Positions 7,777 to 15,079 of a stretch of 64,000 nucleotides of DNA are shown here, in pieces. Origin of the DNA: Vibrio sp. JPW-9-11-11 (GTDB lineage Bacteria > Pseudomonadota > Gammaproteobacteria > Enterobacterales > Vibrionaceae); the NCBI RefSeq assembly GCF_013369335.1, contig NZ_SZQJ01000036.1, forward strand, positions 124,001 to 188,000. Direction: 5' to 3'. A program made the translations under genes and the position numbers. Below the pieces are notes generated by a model, which saw only the letters and a list, made by a program, of their open reading frames with translations, did not search any database and had not been told where the DNA came from. How positions within the stretch are numbered: the first letter of the stretch is position 1; every line of letters starts with the position of its first letter.

Positions 7777-8940
7777 ATGCCACAACTTGCTGGGCAAAAA
7801 ATTGAAGAAATGGCCGATATTCAAGCCAAGCGCAAGCGCAGAATGGTGATGCTCTGTTCTGCTGTCGGACTGTTTTATCTCGCTTTCTACAGCGTGGTTC
7901 GATTTGCTGAGCACAATTTCTTTCTTGGTCCGCTCAACTTGTTCTCTTCACTTGTGCTTGCCTGCAATTTACTCTACCTCTACCGCAGTTCCTCCGCCAA
8001 CCATGCCAGCCTTATCTTAAGCGTGGTATTAATCGTTCATGCACTGCTGTTTTTAACCAGTGGAGACAGTGTCGTTGACCGTTTATTGTGGATTTATCCC
8101 ATTTTAGCTGTCGTCGTTTTCGTTAACCCTTTTATCCCAGGAGTGATCGCAAGTGGCGCACTTTCCGTGTTAACCAGTTATTTCGTACTGCAAGCGCCCT
8201 CACAGCAGTTAACCTTAGATAGTGAGCAAGTGCGCTTTCTGTTAAGCCTTACTGCACTATTTATGTTGTGCAACATCTATGCATTCTATCATTGGAAAGT
8301 ACTCACTTTCGTGCGAAACCTTTACAGTGAAGGAATTGAAGACTTAGCCTATCGAGACCAACTAACGGGCCTTGCGAATCGATGGAGTTTTGAGAACTGG
8401 GCGACAGATAAGCTTGAAGAGATCAAACAGAACGATACATTGACAGCCATGGTGTTCCTTGATATCGACAATTTTAAATCGATTAATGACACCTATGGAC
8501 ACGATGTCGGTGATCGCGTGCTGAAGCATTTCGCCAGTCGACTCAGAAACAACATCCGTAACAAAGACCGAAAAACCAACAAGTATGATTATTCCATCGC
8601 TCGCTTTGCGGGTGATGAGTTTGTACTTCTCATTTACGATATTAAAACCGCAAAAGATCTCGACAACATTCTCCAGCGCGTCTGTGACTTATTCACCCGC
8701 AGCTACCAAGTGTCAGAGCGAATCAACGAGCTGACGATCAGTGCTGGTGTCGCGCTCTACCCTCATGACGCAGAAACGTTACCAGAACTCACTCGATGTG
8801 CAGACAAAGCGATGTACGCAGCAAAGCATGGCGGAAAAAATCAATATCGCTTCTACAACGACACTCATGCTGTGCTGCAATGCAAACAAAAATTGGCGAG
8901 CGTTACTTCTATAAAAAAGGCTAGCGGGTCATATACATGA
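7777..8940 (+). CDS. Membrane diguanylate cyclase (GGDEF)
   Basis: This 387-residue protein has about six hydrophobic helices in residues 22-175 and then a GGDEF domain. The catalytic loop is RFAGDEF (276-282), a variant common among active cyclases, with the Mg/GTP-binding LDIDNFKSINDTYGHDVGD upstream. At the position of the RxxD inhibitory site the sequence is NKYD, so product inhibition through that site is probably lost, unlike the cyclase at 4626. GAGGAA lies nine bases before the ATG at 7777. Its 3' end overlaps the convergent small gene by 20 bases. The membrane sensor is of the 7TM/MASE-like type but not assignable by eye. Confidence 0.9.
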   Translation: MPQLAGQKIEEMADIQAKRKRRMVMLCSAVGLFYLAFYSVVRFAEHNFFLGPLNLFSSLVLACNLLYLYRSSSANHASLILSVVLIVHALLFLTSGDSVVDRLLWIYPILAVVVFVNPFIPGVIASGALSVLTSYFVLQAPSQQLTLDSEQVRFLLSLTALFMLCNIYAFYHWKVLTFVRNLYSEGIEDLAYRDQLTGLANRWSFENWATDKLEEIKQNDTLTAMVFLDIDNFKSINDTYGHDVGDRVLKHFASRLRNNIRNKDRKTNKYDYSIARFAGDEFVLLIYDIKTAKDLDNILQRVCDLFTRSYQVSERINELTISAGVALYPHDAETLPELTRCADKAMYAAKHGGKNQYRFYNDTHAVLQCKQKLASVTSIKKASGSYT

Positions 8941-9208
8941 CCCATAATGAGAGGGCCATCGCCACAATCAACCATGCGGCATAGCGAACGGTGTTTACCT
9001 TGTCTTTTTTAGGTTTGATGATCGGTTTTAGCGCAGCACGCCTAGCCGCTCTAGCCGTCGCGGCAATAGTACCTTTCTCAATGCTTTCTTCACGACGCTT
9101 TTGCGCTTTCTGAGCGGCTTTACCAAACCGGTGCAGCTGATCGGCGGTGAGATCTTGGCTAGGATCGTAGCGATTACTCGGATCTTTATGTTTTGGTACA
9201 ACTGCCAT
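8921..9208 (-). CDS. Small membrane-anchored basic protein, unknown function
   Basis: This 95-residue protein has a very basic, helical N-terminal two thirds rich in Ala, Arg and Lys (residues 25-70) and one C-terminal membrane helix (WLIVAMALSLWVMY) that reaches almost the last residue. It therefore looks like a tail-anchored protein with its charged part in the cytoplasm. The start is the ATG at 9208 with a strong GAGGAGG six bases upstream; the frame extends further but without support. The 3' end overlaps the GGDEF gene tail to tail. I do not recognise the family. Confidence 0.75.
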   Translation of the reverse strand: MAVVPKHKDPSNRYDPSQDLTADQLHRFGKAAQKAQKRREESIEKGTIAATARAARRAALKPIIKPKKDKVNTVRYAAWLIVAMALSLWVMYMTR

Positions 9209-9360
9209 AAGCCCTCCTCGCCAATGGACGTCTCTCAATTAAGTATAGTCAACTCTGTTATACGTCACCTTGGTTATAACTGAAGCAACTTTCGACAAAA
9301 CCGAAAGACGTACTCCTCCTTGATGGACCAGATCGCGCAGCTTAACGCTCTACCCATAGT

Positions 9361-9389
9361 AAAAAAGCCGTGTAAACACGGCTTTCTTT
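9361..9389 (-). terminator. Intrinsic terminator of ppnP
   Basis: A 10-bp stem aaagccgtgt/acacggcttt (9364-9385) with an A run on its left gives TTTTTT in the leftward direction. It lies just past the ppnP stop. Confidence 0.85.
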
Positions 9390-9404
9390 ACTCACTGACA
9401 ACCA

Positions 9405-9689
9405 TTAATTCAGGTATTCACACAGGTACGCGGTCGGCTGTTCAACTTGTAAGTCAAAGGAAGCATCACCCGCGACGTTAAACGATTCTCCGTCACGATA
9501 TGTCACCCACTCTGCATCGGGGGCCAACTTAACCGTCAAGGCACCTTTAACGACGGTCATACGCTCTGGGGCTGCAGTCCCAAACGTGTACGCTCCCGGT
9601 AACATCACACCTATACTTAACTCTTGATCTTGCTGGCAAAACGCCAACGACTGCACTTGGCCTTCAAAGTATCGGTTCGCTTTAATCAT
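9405..9689 (-). CDS. ppnP: Pyrimidine/purine nucleoside phosphorylase PpnP
   Basis: This 94-residue protein is a single cupin-like domain matching PpnP (formerly YaiE/UPF0345) in length and sequence, from IKANRYFEGQVQSLAF through GVMLPGAYTFGTAAPERMTV to the C-terminal PTAYLCEYL. PpnP phosphorolyses a broad set of nucleosides to the free base and ribose-1-phosphate in the cytoplasm, serving nucleoside salvage. The ATG at 9689 has GGAGGA upstream; a further ATG-led extension lacks support. It is a single gene with its own terminator. Confidence 0.95.
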   Translation of the reverse strand: MIKANRYFEGQVQSLAFCQQDQELSIGVMLPGAYTFGTAAPERMTVVKGALTVKLAPDAEWVTYRDGESFNVAGDASFDLQVEQPTAYLCEYLN

Positions 9690-10071
9690 TTCATCCTCCA
9701 TGATCCATTCAACATTAGCGACTTGCTCGTTTTAGCCTAAATTCGCCTGGTCAGCAATCACTCGATGCAACCACAGCCAAACCTAGATAGCCATGATCCA
9801 CCACTGTTATTAAGCTATGCAATCATATGGGCTAGACACTTCTCTGTTTGACAAAGGAAATGGCTGCAATACATGCGCTCTACCCACTGAAATCCCGTTT
9901 TCTCATCTAGGATGATATGAGCTAAACTTGACAACTAGGGCAATACTTAAACGTGGTTCTGGGGTCGAGTTCAAACTTCTTTCTATCACAATTGCGTTGA
10001 GAATCGATCTCTTCCAATCTAGCTAGCCGCGACTTGCAGTATCCTTTATAGGGGGATGAGTACATTACATT
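9690..10071. other. Intergenic region between ppnP and the DUF2850 gene
   Basis: The region contains a TTGACA at about 9928 and TATCCT/TATAGG near 10039-10050, but no well-spaced promoter pair I would defend. No ORF or RNA gene is supported. Confidence 0.3.
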
Positions 10072-10509
10072 ATGACCCGAAGCTCAACGTTTAAAACCGT
10101 CGCCATCAGCGTGTTTATCTTGCTTGCCGTAGGCTTTGCAAGCCTGCTCTACTTTAGCTATCAAGACTATGTGCACCCTAAGCATGTTTATGGAAGATGG
10201 ATCGAAGTGGGTGCTCCGCCCTATCAAACCGAAGTGCTTGAGCTTAACGCTCAGGGGGTGTTTCGTAACGAGCGCTTGATCGCGACTCAGTTTGAATTTG
10301 ATGGCAAACAAGTGTTTATTAAAACCGGTAAGGGTACCTCCATCTATCAAATAGCAGGGACATTCGACTCACCTCAATTGCGACGACTGCAACCTAACAG
10401 CCCTACTCAACGCTTTGTCAAAGAAGGGTTTGAACAAACCATCGATATGGAAGGCGGCGGTTCGGCTAAGAACCGCCGTTCGGCTCTGTCTGACCATTTT
10501 AGCCAATAA
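10072..10509 (+). CDS. DUF2850-family membrane-anchored protein
   Basis: This 145-residue protein has one N-terminal membrane anchor (residues 8-30, VAISVFILLAVGFASLLYFS) followed by a small exported domain. The HVYGRWIEVGAPPYQTEVLELN segment is what I associate with the DUF2850 family of Vibrio. No function is known. The last 25 codons are low-complexity and contain a perfect 8-bp inverted repeat in the DNA (ggcggttc/gaaccgcc, about 10454-10474). The repeat encodes GGGSAKNRR, so the C-terminus may be less conserved than the rest. The start has GAG 11 bases upstream, which is weak. Confidence 0.8.
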   Translation: MTRSSTFKTVAISVFILLAVGFASLLYFSYQDYVHPKHVYGRWIEVGAPPYQTEVLELNAQGVFRNERLIATQFEFDGKQVFIKTGKGTSIYQIAGTFDSPQLRRLQPNSPTQRFVKEGFEQTIDMEGGGSAKNRRSALSDHFSQ

Positions 10510-10588
10510 TAACCGCGGACTGGGCTCTGGTTTGTGACCGCTCTAGCTCGTATACTGAGTTTACACGTCAGCTAGTTAGCCTAACATA

Positions 10589-11692
10589 ATGAATAACCTC
10601 AAAGACTACCTTCCACAACACGTTTTATCACTACTCGACAGTTGGGACAGTAACGTTGTTCTGATCACTTTCGCCAGCCTGCTTGCCTGGATTTGTTGGC
10701 GGTTGGTGTACAACCAGCTTGAAGTGCTGGTGACTACCACCCGCTTTTATTGGGATGACCTGGTTCTCGAAGCAGTAAAAACCCCTGTCAGTGCATTGAT
10801 CTGGTGCTGGCCCGCTACCCTCTCTTTTGGCTTTTTACTAGAAGATTACACAACCTCCCAACTCGACTGGCTCAGTACGCTCAAGGAGCTACTGCTGATC
10901 GCCATCTTTTTATGGGTAGTCATCCGCCTCATTAACAATGTTGAAGAGTACATTCTCGACCAGCGAAAACGCGACGAAACCACAGTGCAAGCAGTGGCCA
11001 AAGTGGCGCGGTTATTTTTCGTCGTTATTGCTACCTTAACCGTGATGCAAGCCTTCGGTCTGAGCTTATCGGGATTACTCACGTTTGGTGGTGTCGGCGG
11101 GTTAGTGGTGGGTTTTGCTGCGAAAGACTTACTTTCAAATTTCTTCGGCGGGATGATGATTTACTTTGACCGTCCGTTTAAGGTTGGCGATTGGATCCGC
11201 TCTCCCGACCGAGAGATCGAAGGCACTGTCGAACGTATTGGTTGGCGCATGACCATCATTCGTACCTTTGACAAAAGACCGCTCTATGTTCCCAACTCCG
11301 TGTTTAGTAATATCGTGGTCGAAAACCCTTCACGCATGCAAAATCGTCGTATTAAAGAGGATATCGGTCTTCGCTATAAAGATGGCGATAAAGTGGATGT
11401 GATCGTAACCGAGATAAAAGAGATGCTTAAATCACATCCAGATATCGATGCAAAACAGACCCTTATCGTCAATTTTAACGGGTTTGGACCTTCTTCGCTG
11501 ACCTTGATGGTGTACACTTTCACAAAAACGGTGAACTGGATTCGCTATCACAAAGTCAAGCAAGACGTCCTGTTGAAGATCTACGCCATCATTCAGCAGC
11601 ATGGGGCGGATATCGCCTTCCCAACTCAAACGATTCAACTCGAGCCACAACATGCCGGCACAAGCGATCAGCCATCTCACCTAACCAGCTAA
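10589..11692 (+). CDS. ynaI: Mechanosensitive channel of the MscS family, YnaI type
   Basis: This 367-residue inner-membrane channel closely follows E. coli YnaI. Four to five membrane helices are followed by the pore helix region LSGLLTFGGVGGLVVGFAAKD, then by DRPFKVGDWIRSPDREIEGT and RPLYVPNSVFSNIVVENPSR of the beta domain. The C-terminal domain contains FTKTVNWI and HGADIAFPTQT. Such channels open under membrane tension and release solutes on osmotic downshock. The last three codons and the stop lie inside an 8-bp tandem repeat (11681-11720), so the C-terminal tail may vary between strains. It stands alone in its direction. Confidence 0.92.
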   Translation: MNNLKDYLPQHVLSLLDSWDSNVVLITFASLLAWICWRLVYNQLEVLVTTTRFYWDDLVLEAVKTPVSALIWCWPATLSFGFLLEDYTTSQLDWLSTLKELLLIAIFLWVVIRLINNVEEYILDQRKRDETTVQAVAKVARLFFVVIATLTVMQAFGLSLSGLLTFGGVGGLVVGFAAKDLLSNFFGGMMIYFDRPFKVGDWIRSPDREIEGTVERIGWRMTIIRTFDKRPLYVPNSVFSNIVVENPSRMQNRRIKEDIGLRYKDGDKVDVIVTEIKEMLKSHPDIDAKQTLIVNFNGFGPSSLTLMVYTFTKTVNWIRYHKVKQDVLLKIYAIIQQHGADIAFPTQTIQLEPQHAGTSDQPSHLTS

Positions 11693-11720
11693 CCAGCTAA
11701 CCAGCTAACCAGCTAACCAG
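11681..11720. repeat. Five tandem copies of the octamer CTAACCAG
   Basis: Five perfect head-to-tail copies of CTAACCAG run across the stop codon of the MscS-type gene. Copy-number change would shift the frame by eight bases, but TAA recurs in the repeat, so the protein tail would change by only a few residues. Confidence 0.95.
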
Positions 11721-11726
11721 CATAGT

Positions 11727-11751
11727 CAGTAGCCCGCTTTCAGGGCTACTG
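11727..11751. terminator. Hairpin between convergent ynaI-type and MFS genes
   Basis: A perfect 9-bp stem cagtagccc/gggctactg with a 7-base loop overlaps the stop codon of the MFS gene. It has no T tract on either strand, so it is only a possible terminator. Confidence 0.4.
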
Positions 11752-12993
11752 CAGCGCGACCTCTCTCTCAACCGTATCGTCCATTTTTGACGCTCTGGCA
11801 TACAGCCAAATCATAGTTACACTAACAATAAAACAGAGACCAAACAGCCAACTCGCACCAAACCATTCTATCATCGCGCCACCGACAATAGGGCCAAGAG
11901 CGAAGCCAAGAGAGTACAAGGCGGTTGCACCAAAGTAAGAGCCTCGCAGATGAGCAGGCGCCAAACGGTCAATCTGAACGTTCAGTGTCGGAAAAGTAAT
12001 CACCTCGCCGAGGCTAATAATGAAACAAGCTAGTGCCCACCCCAAGGCAGAGTCATTGGGTGATACAATGAAGGCCATTTGACCGACAGCAATGAGCACC
12101 ATGCCGATTCTCGTCCGCGCAAATAGTGGTACACGCTCAAGCATTTTCAGCAAAGGAAACTGGAATAAAACAATCGTTGCGGTGTTTACAACCATTAACA
12201 TTGCAATCAAGCTCGCAGCGCCTTCTATACCACTACGCACGATGACCTGCGGAACAGAAGACTCCAACTGAGCATAAACGAACATTAACAATAAGTTGGC
12301 CACCAGCAACAAAACAAACACCTTATCACGAGCGATGACCTTCAAAGTTTGAGTGAAATTGGGCAGCAGAGGGGAGTCGGCCGCCTGATTGACTTTGGCA
12401 CTCTTGCGTTCAACACCAAATAGGATCCAAAACGCATAAACAAGGTGAGTAAAGCCTGTGATCAGAAAAAGGCTCTGTGGCTGGGCCAATGCCAGCGTCA
12501 CCCCTATGAGAGGGCCAACTGCTCCACCAATATTGAGTAAAAAATAGCGTAAGTTAAGCGCTAACTCTCTATCTTTAAGGTCGGCTAAGGAGTCTCCGAT
12601 GACCGCTTTAGCTGGTCCATCGATCATTGGACGCATGAAACCCGTCAGCAGAATGAGCAGATGGAAATGCCACATTTCGCTAGCAAGGGCGATGCCACTG
12701 TAAGCGACGAAACCTAGAACACACCCTATGACCATCAGCCACTTACGACCAAACTTATCCGACAAGTAACCAGAATAGACGCCAACGAGTGAACCAACTA
12801 GCGCTGAGGCGGCTAACATAGCGCCTACTTCGATTGCTGATGCGTTGTAATCCTGATAGAGAAACACGACCAAAAACGGCCACGCCATAAAGTAACTGGT
12901 TCTGGCTATCAGCACGCCAATCAGCACAGTCCATACTGGCAGATTAAAACGCTTTACCCTTTGCCATTCAAAAAGACTCTGCTCTTTTTCCAT
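11746..12993 (-). CDS. MFS transporter, DHA1-like drug exporter family
   Basis: This 415-residue protein has about twelve membrane helices. The motif A loop between helices 2 and 3 (GYLSDKFGRKWLMVIG) marks the major facilitator superfamily. A motif C-like stretch in helix 5 (LLNIGGAVGPLIGVTLAL) fits an antiporter-type exporter. AAGGGG precedes the ATG at 12993. Substrate is unknown; the drug-exporter label is by general resemblance only. It lies next to, and in the same direction as, the MBL-fold gene, but 140 bases and a terminator-like hairpin separate them. Confidence 0.85.
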   Translation of the reverse strand: MEKEQSLFEWQRVKRFNLPVWTVLIGVLIARTSYFMAWPFLVVFLYQDYNASAIEVGAMLAASALVGSLVGVYSGYLSDKFGRKWLMVIGCVLGFVAYSGIALASEMWHFHLLILLTGFMRPMIDGPAKAVIGDSLADLKDRELALNLRYFLLNIGGAVGPLIGVTLALAQPQSLFLITGFTHLVYAFWILFGVERKSAKVNQAADSPLLPNFTQTLKVIARDKVFVLLLVANLLLMFVYAQLESSVPQVIVRSGIEGAASLIAMLMVVNTATIVLFQFPLLKMLERVPLFARTRIGMVLIAVGQMAFIVSPNDSALGWALACFIISLGEVITFPTLNVQIDRLAPAHLRGSYFGATALYSLGFALGPIVGGAMIEWFGASWLFGLCFIVSVTMIWLYARASKMDDTVEREVALQ

Positions 12994-13079
12994 ACGCTAC
13001 CCCTTAAGCCAACCAGTTTCATATTGTTAACTCAGTATACAAACAATTAACACAAACAAAAGCTTTATTCTCATTCATA

Positions 13080-13106
13080 TAAAAAAGCCTGCTAACAGCA
13101 GACTTT
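13080..13106 (-). terminator. Intrinsic terminator after the MBL-fold gene
   Basis: The stem aaagcctgct/agcagacttt has one mismatch and a 3-base loop, and is followed leftward by a run of T. It sits 30 bases past the stop at 13136. Confidence 0.7.
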
Positions 13107-13135
13107 AATGAGAAAAGACATTCATAATCATATGG

Positions 13136-14311
13136 TTAATTATATAATTCTTGCGTACTTAAACTCACATTAGACAGATGATATGGCGAGTTTTTCCACC
13201 AAAATGTGGTTTTCATTCTTTCTGTCACTGCTAATGTCTCTCCCACCATAGGTGTGACCAAATGTGCACCTGCCACCTGCGCTTCTGCGATCAAATCTGT
13301 GATCGGTTCATCCCACTTGTAAGCAAACAACTCGTAAGTAGACCAGTGCACAGGAAACAGTTGTTCAGCATCAAGATCTTGGAAAGCTTGCATCGTGTGT
13401 CTGGCTTGCATATGCCCCCAGTTCTCAACCGGAAAGCCACGACCATTTTTTACATTCGCGGCGACTTCGATAAAGGCGATATCGAACGGTCCCAGCTTTT
13501 TGCCGATTTGGCTAAAGTGGTCATCATACGCACTGTCTCCGCTATAGAAAAACGAACCATTTTGCCCCTTAATAGCCCACGAGCACCACAGTGTCGAATT
13601 TGAATCAAAACCAGTACGACCAGAGTTATGATTGGCGGGCGTTGAAGTAAATGTGACACCATCAATACTCGCCTCTTGCCACCAGTCAAACTCATTGATT
13701 TTGCTTGGATCCACCCCCCATGACTCCAGGTGGCGCCCGACTCCAAGAGGAACAAAAAACTTTACGTCCTCATTAGCAAAGTGGCGAACGGTAGACTCTT
13801 CAAGGTGGTCGTAGTGATCATGAGAAATAACAATGACATCAGGAACCGGTACCTGACCGCGTTCCAAAGGCGCATCAAGGTTCCGCTTAAATAAAGATTT
13901 CGCCACCCAAGGTGACGCATAGTCAAACACAGGGTCAATCAGGATACGGATGTTATCCAGGTCGATGAAAAGGCTTGAATGGCCAAGCCAGGTCACGCGC
14001 ATCTGTTCACTTCTCTGGTTTAACAGAGCGAGATTGGTTGGATAGTGAGGCAGTTTGTGACTGGGCTTAAACGAAGATCTTTCAAAGAAAAACTGTCTCA
14101 TAACTTCAAGCGTACTCTCATCTGAAGTAACACTTGGCATTCTTGTGACCGCTTTGCCCTCTTTGAACTGCGGTGACTGCGCAATACGCTCAGCTCTTTG
14201 TCGCTCACTCTGTTGACGAGCCTGATTGCTATCATGGGCAATACACTGATTGTATCCCAACATACCCAACACGGAAATTACTGAGGCTTTAATCACATTA
14301 CCCATAGTCAT
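13136..14311 (-). CDS. MBL-fold metallohydrolase, NAPE-PLD/UlaG-like
   Basis: This 391-residue protein has an N-terminal hydrophobic segment (VIKASVISVLGMLGYNQCIA) and is probably exported or membrane-attached. A metallo-beta-lactamase fold follows: WLGHSSLFIDLDNIRILIDP, the metal site HDHYDHL, STPANHNSGR and GHMQARHTMQAF. This arrangement resembles the N-acyl-phosphatidylethanolamine phospholipase D and UlaG branch; the real substrate is unknown. The start is chosen at the ATG at 14311 with another ATG at 14305; a TTG at 14329 is possible. The gene diverges from a TetR regulator across two matching palindromes and is very likely repressed by it. Confidence 0.85.
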   Translation of the reverse strand: MTMGNVIKASVISVLGMLGYNQCIAHDSNQARQQSERQRAERIAQSPQFKEGKAVTRMPSVTSDESTLEVMRQFFFERSSFKPSHKLPHYPTNLALLNQRSEQMRVTWLGHSSLFIDLDNIRILIDPVFDYASPWVAKSLFKRNLDAPLERGQVPVPDVIVISHDHYDHLEESTVRHFANEDVKFFVPLGVGRHLESWGVDPSKINEFDWWQEASIDGVTFTSTPANHNSGRTGFDSNSTLWCSWAIKGQNGSFFYSGDSAYDDHFSQIGKKLGPFDIAFIEVAANVKNGRGFPVENWGHMQARHTMQAFQDLDAEQLFPVHWSTYELFAYKWDEPITDLIAEAQVAGAHLVTPMVGETLAVTERMKTTFWWKNSPYHLSNVSLSTQELYN

Positions 14312-14330
14312 CACTGGTCCACTATCCAAT

Positions 14331-14394
14331 AAAGTAAACGATAGTGTATACTTTATGAACTACCAGAGAAAAAGTAAACACCATCGTTTACTTT
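14331..14394. promoter_or_regulatory. Two 24-bp palindromic operators for the TetR regulator
   Basis: Both sites have the form AAAGTAAAC-N6-GTTTACTTT. The right one (14371-14394) is perfect; the left one (14331-14354) has GTATACTTT as its right arm, one mismatch. Their centres are 40 bp apart, which puts them on roughly the same DNA face. They fill the space between the divergent MBL and TetR genes. I infer that the TetR protein binds both and controls both genes. Confidence 0.8.
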
Positions 14395-14414
14395 TATTTT
14401 ATCAGGTCGCTATA

Positions 14415-15032
14415 ATGATAAAAAGAAGTGATATAAAACAAGAAGATATCATCAAATCTGCGATTGAAGTTTTTTCTCAGAAAGGCTTCAATCAGGCCAG
14501 TATGGAAGGTATTTCTAAACAGGCAGGCGTCTCAAAGCGCACCCTGTATAAGTATTACCCCAATAAAGAAGCCTTGTTTGATGTGATTGTCGATAACCTG
14601 ATGTGTCGCTTTGATGAGCAATATGACGTTGAGTTTGAACCGTCGCAGCCTGTCGACCAACAATTGCTACAACTAACACTGAAACAGATGTGTTATATCA
14701 GCAATCAGGATTTTCAACTCACCGCTCGACTAGTCATGGCTGAATGTATTCGCTGCCAGGAAACCTCTAAGCTACTGGTGAGTAAATTTGAGTCTATCGA
14801 AGACTCATACGGACTACAGAAATGGGCTCAGCAAGGTATTGATGCTGGCGTGTTGCAAATACCAGACATTGGCACGGCCATCGAGCAGTATGTCGGCAGT
14901 ATTAAGGCCGTCGTCTTCTGGCCACAGTTGGTCGCTCATTTACCACCGCCCACCGGCGAACAAGTGGAACAAGCAGTAAAAATGGCGGTCGCGAGTTTTG
15001 TCGCGACTTATCAGATTAATGATCATCAGTAA
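14415..15032 (+). CDS. TetR-family transcriptional regulator
   Basis: This 205-residue regulator has an N-terminal TetR helix-turn-helix (DIIKSAIEVFSQKGFNQASM, ISKQAGVSKRTLYKYYPNKE) and a ligand-binding C-terminal domain of the TetR_C type (FQLTARLVMAECIRCQE). The start is taken at the ATG at 14415; the open frame extends further upstream but would run through the operators. TATAAT at 14411-14416 overlaps this start and cannot be the promoter of a normal leadered mRNA for it, so the true promoter is unclear. It should repress itself and the divergent MBL-fold gene. The ligand is unknown. Confidence 0.88.
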   Translation: MIKRSDIKQEDIIKSAIEVFSQKGFNQASMEGISKQAGVSKRTLYKYYPNKEALFDVIVDNLMCRFDEQYDVEFEPSQPVDQQLLQLTLKQMCYISNQDFQLTARLVMAECIRCQETSKLLVSKFESIEDSYGLQKWAQQGIDAGVLQIPDIGTAIEQYVGSIKAVVFWPQLVAHLPPPTGEQVEQAVKMAVASFVATYQINDHQ

Positions 15033-15046
15033 CTCAACACTGAGCG

Positions 15047-15077
15047 AAAAAAACGCCCCTTGGTCAGGGGCGTTTTG
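15047..15077. terminator. Bidirectional terminator between tetR-type gene and adhesin
   Basis: A 9-bp stem aacgcccct/aggggcgtt (15052-15074) with a 5-base loop is flanked by an A run and a T run. It ends both convergent genes. Confidence 0.92.
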
Positions 15078-15079
15078 CG

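Noticed and set aside
10454-10476. Inverted repeat in the last codons of the DUF2850 gene as a terminator
   Set aside because: No T tract follows and the repeat lies within the coding frame.
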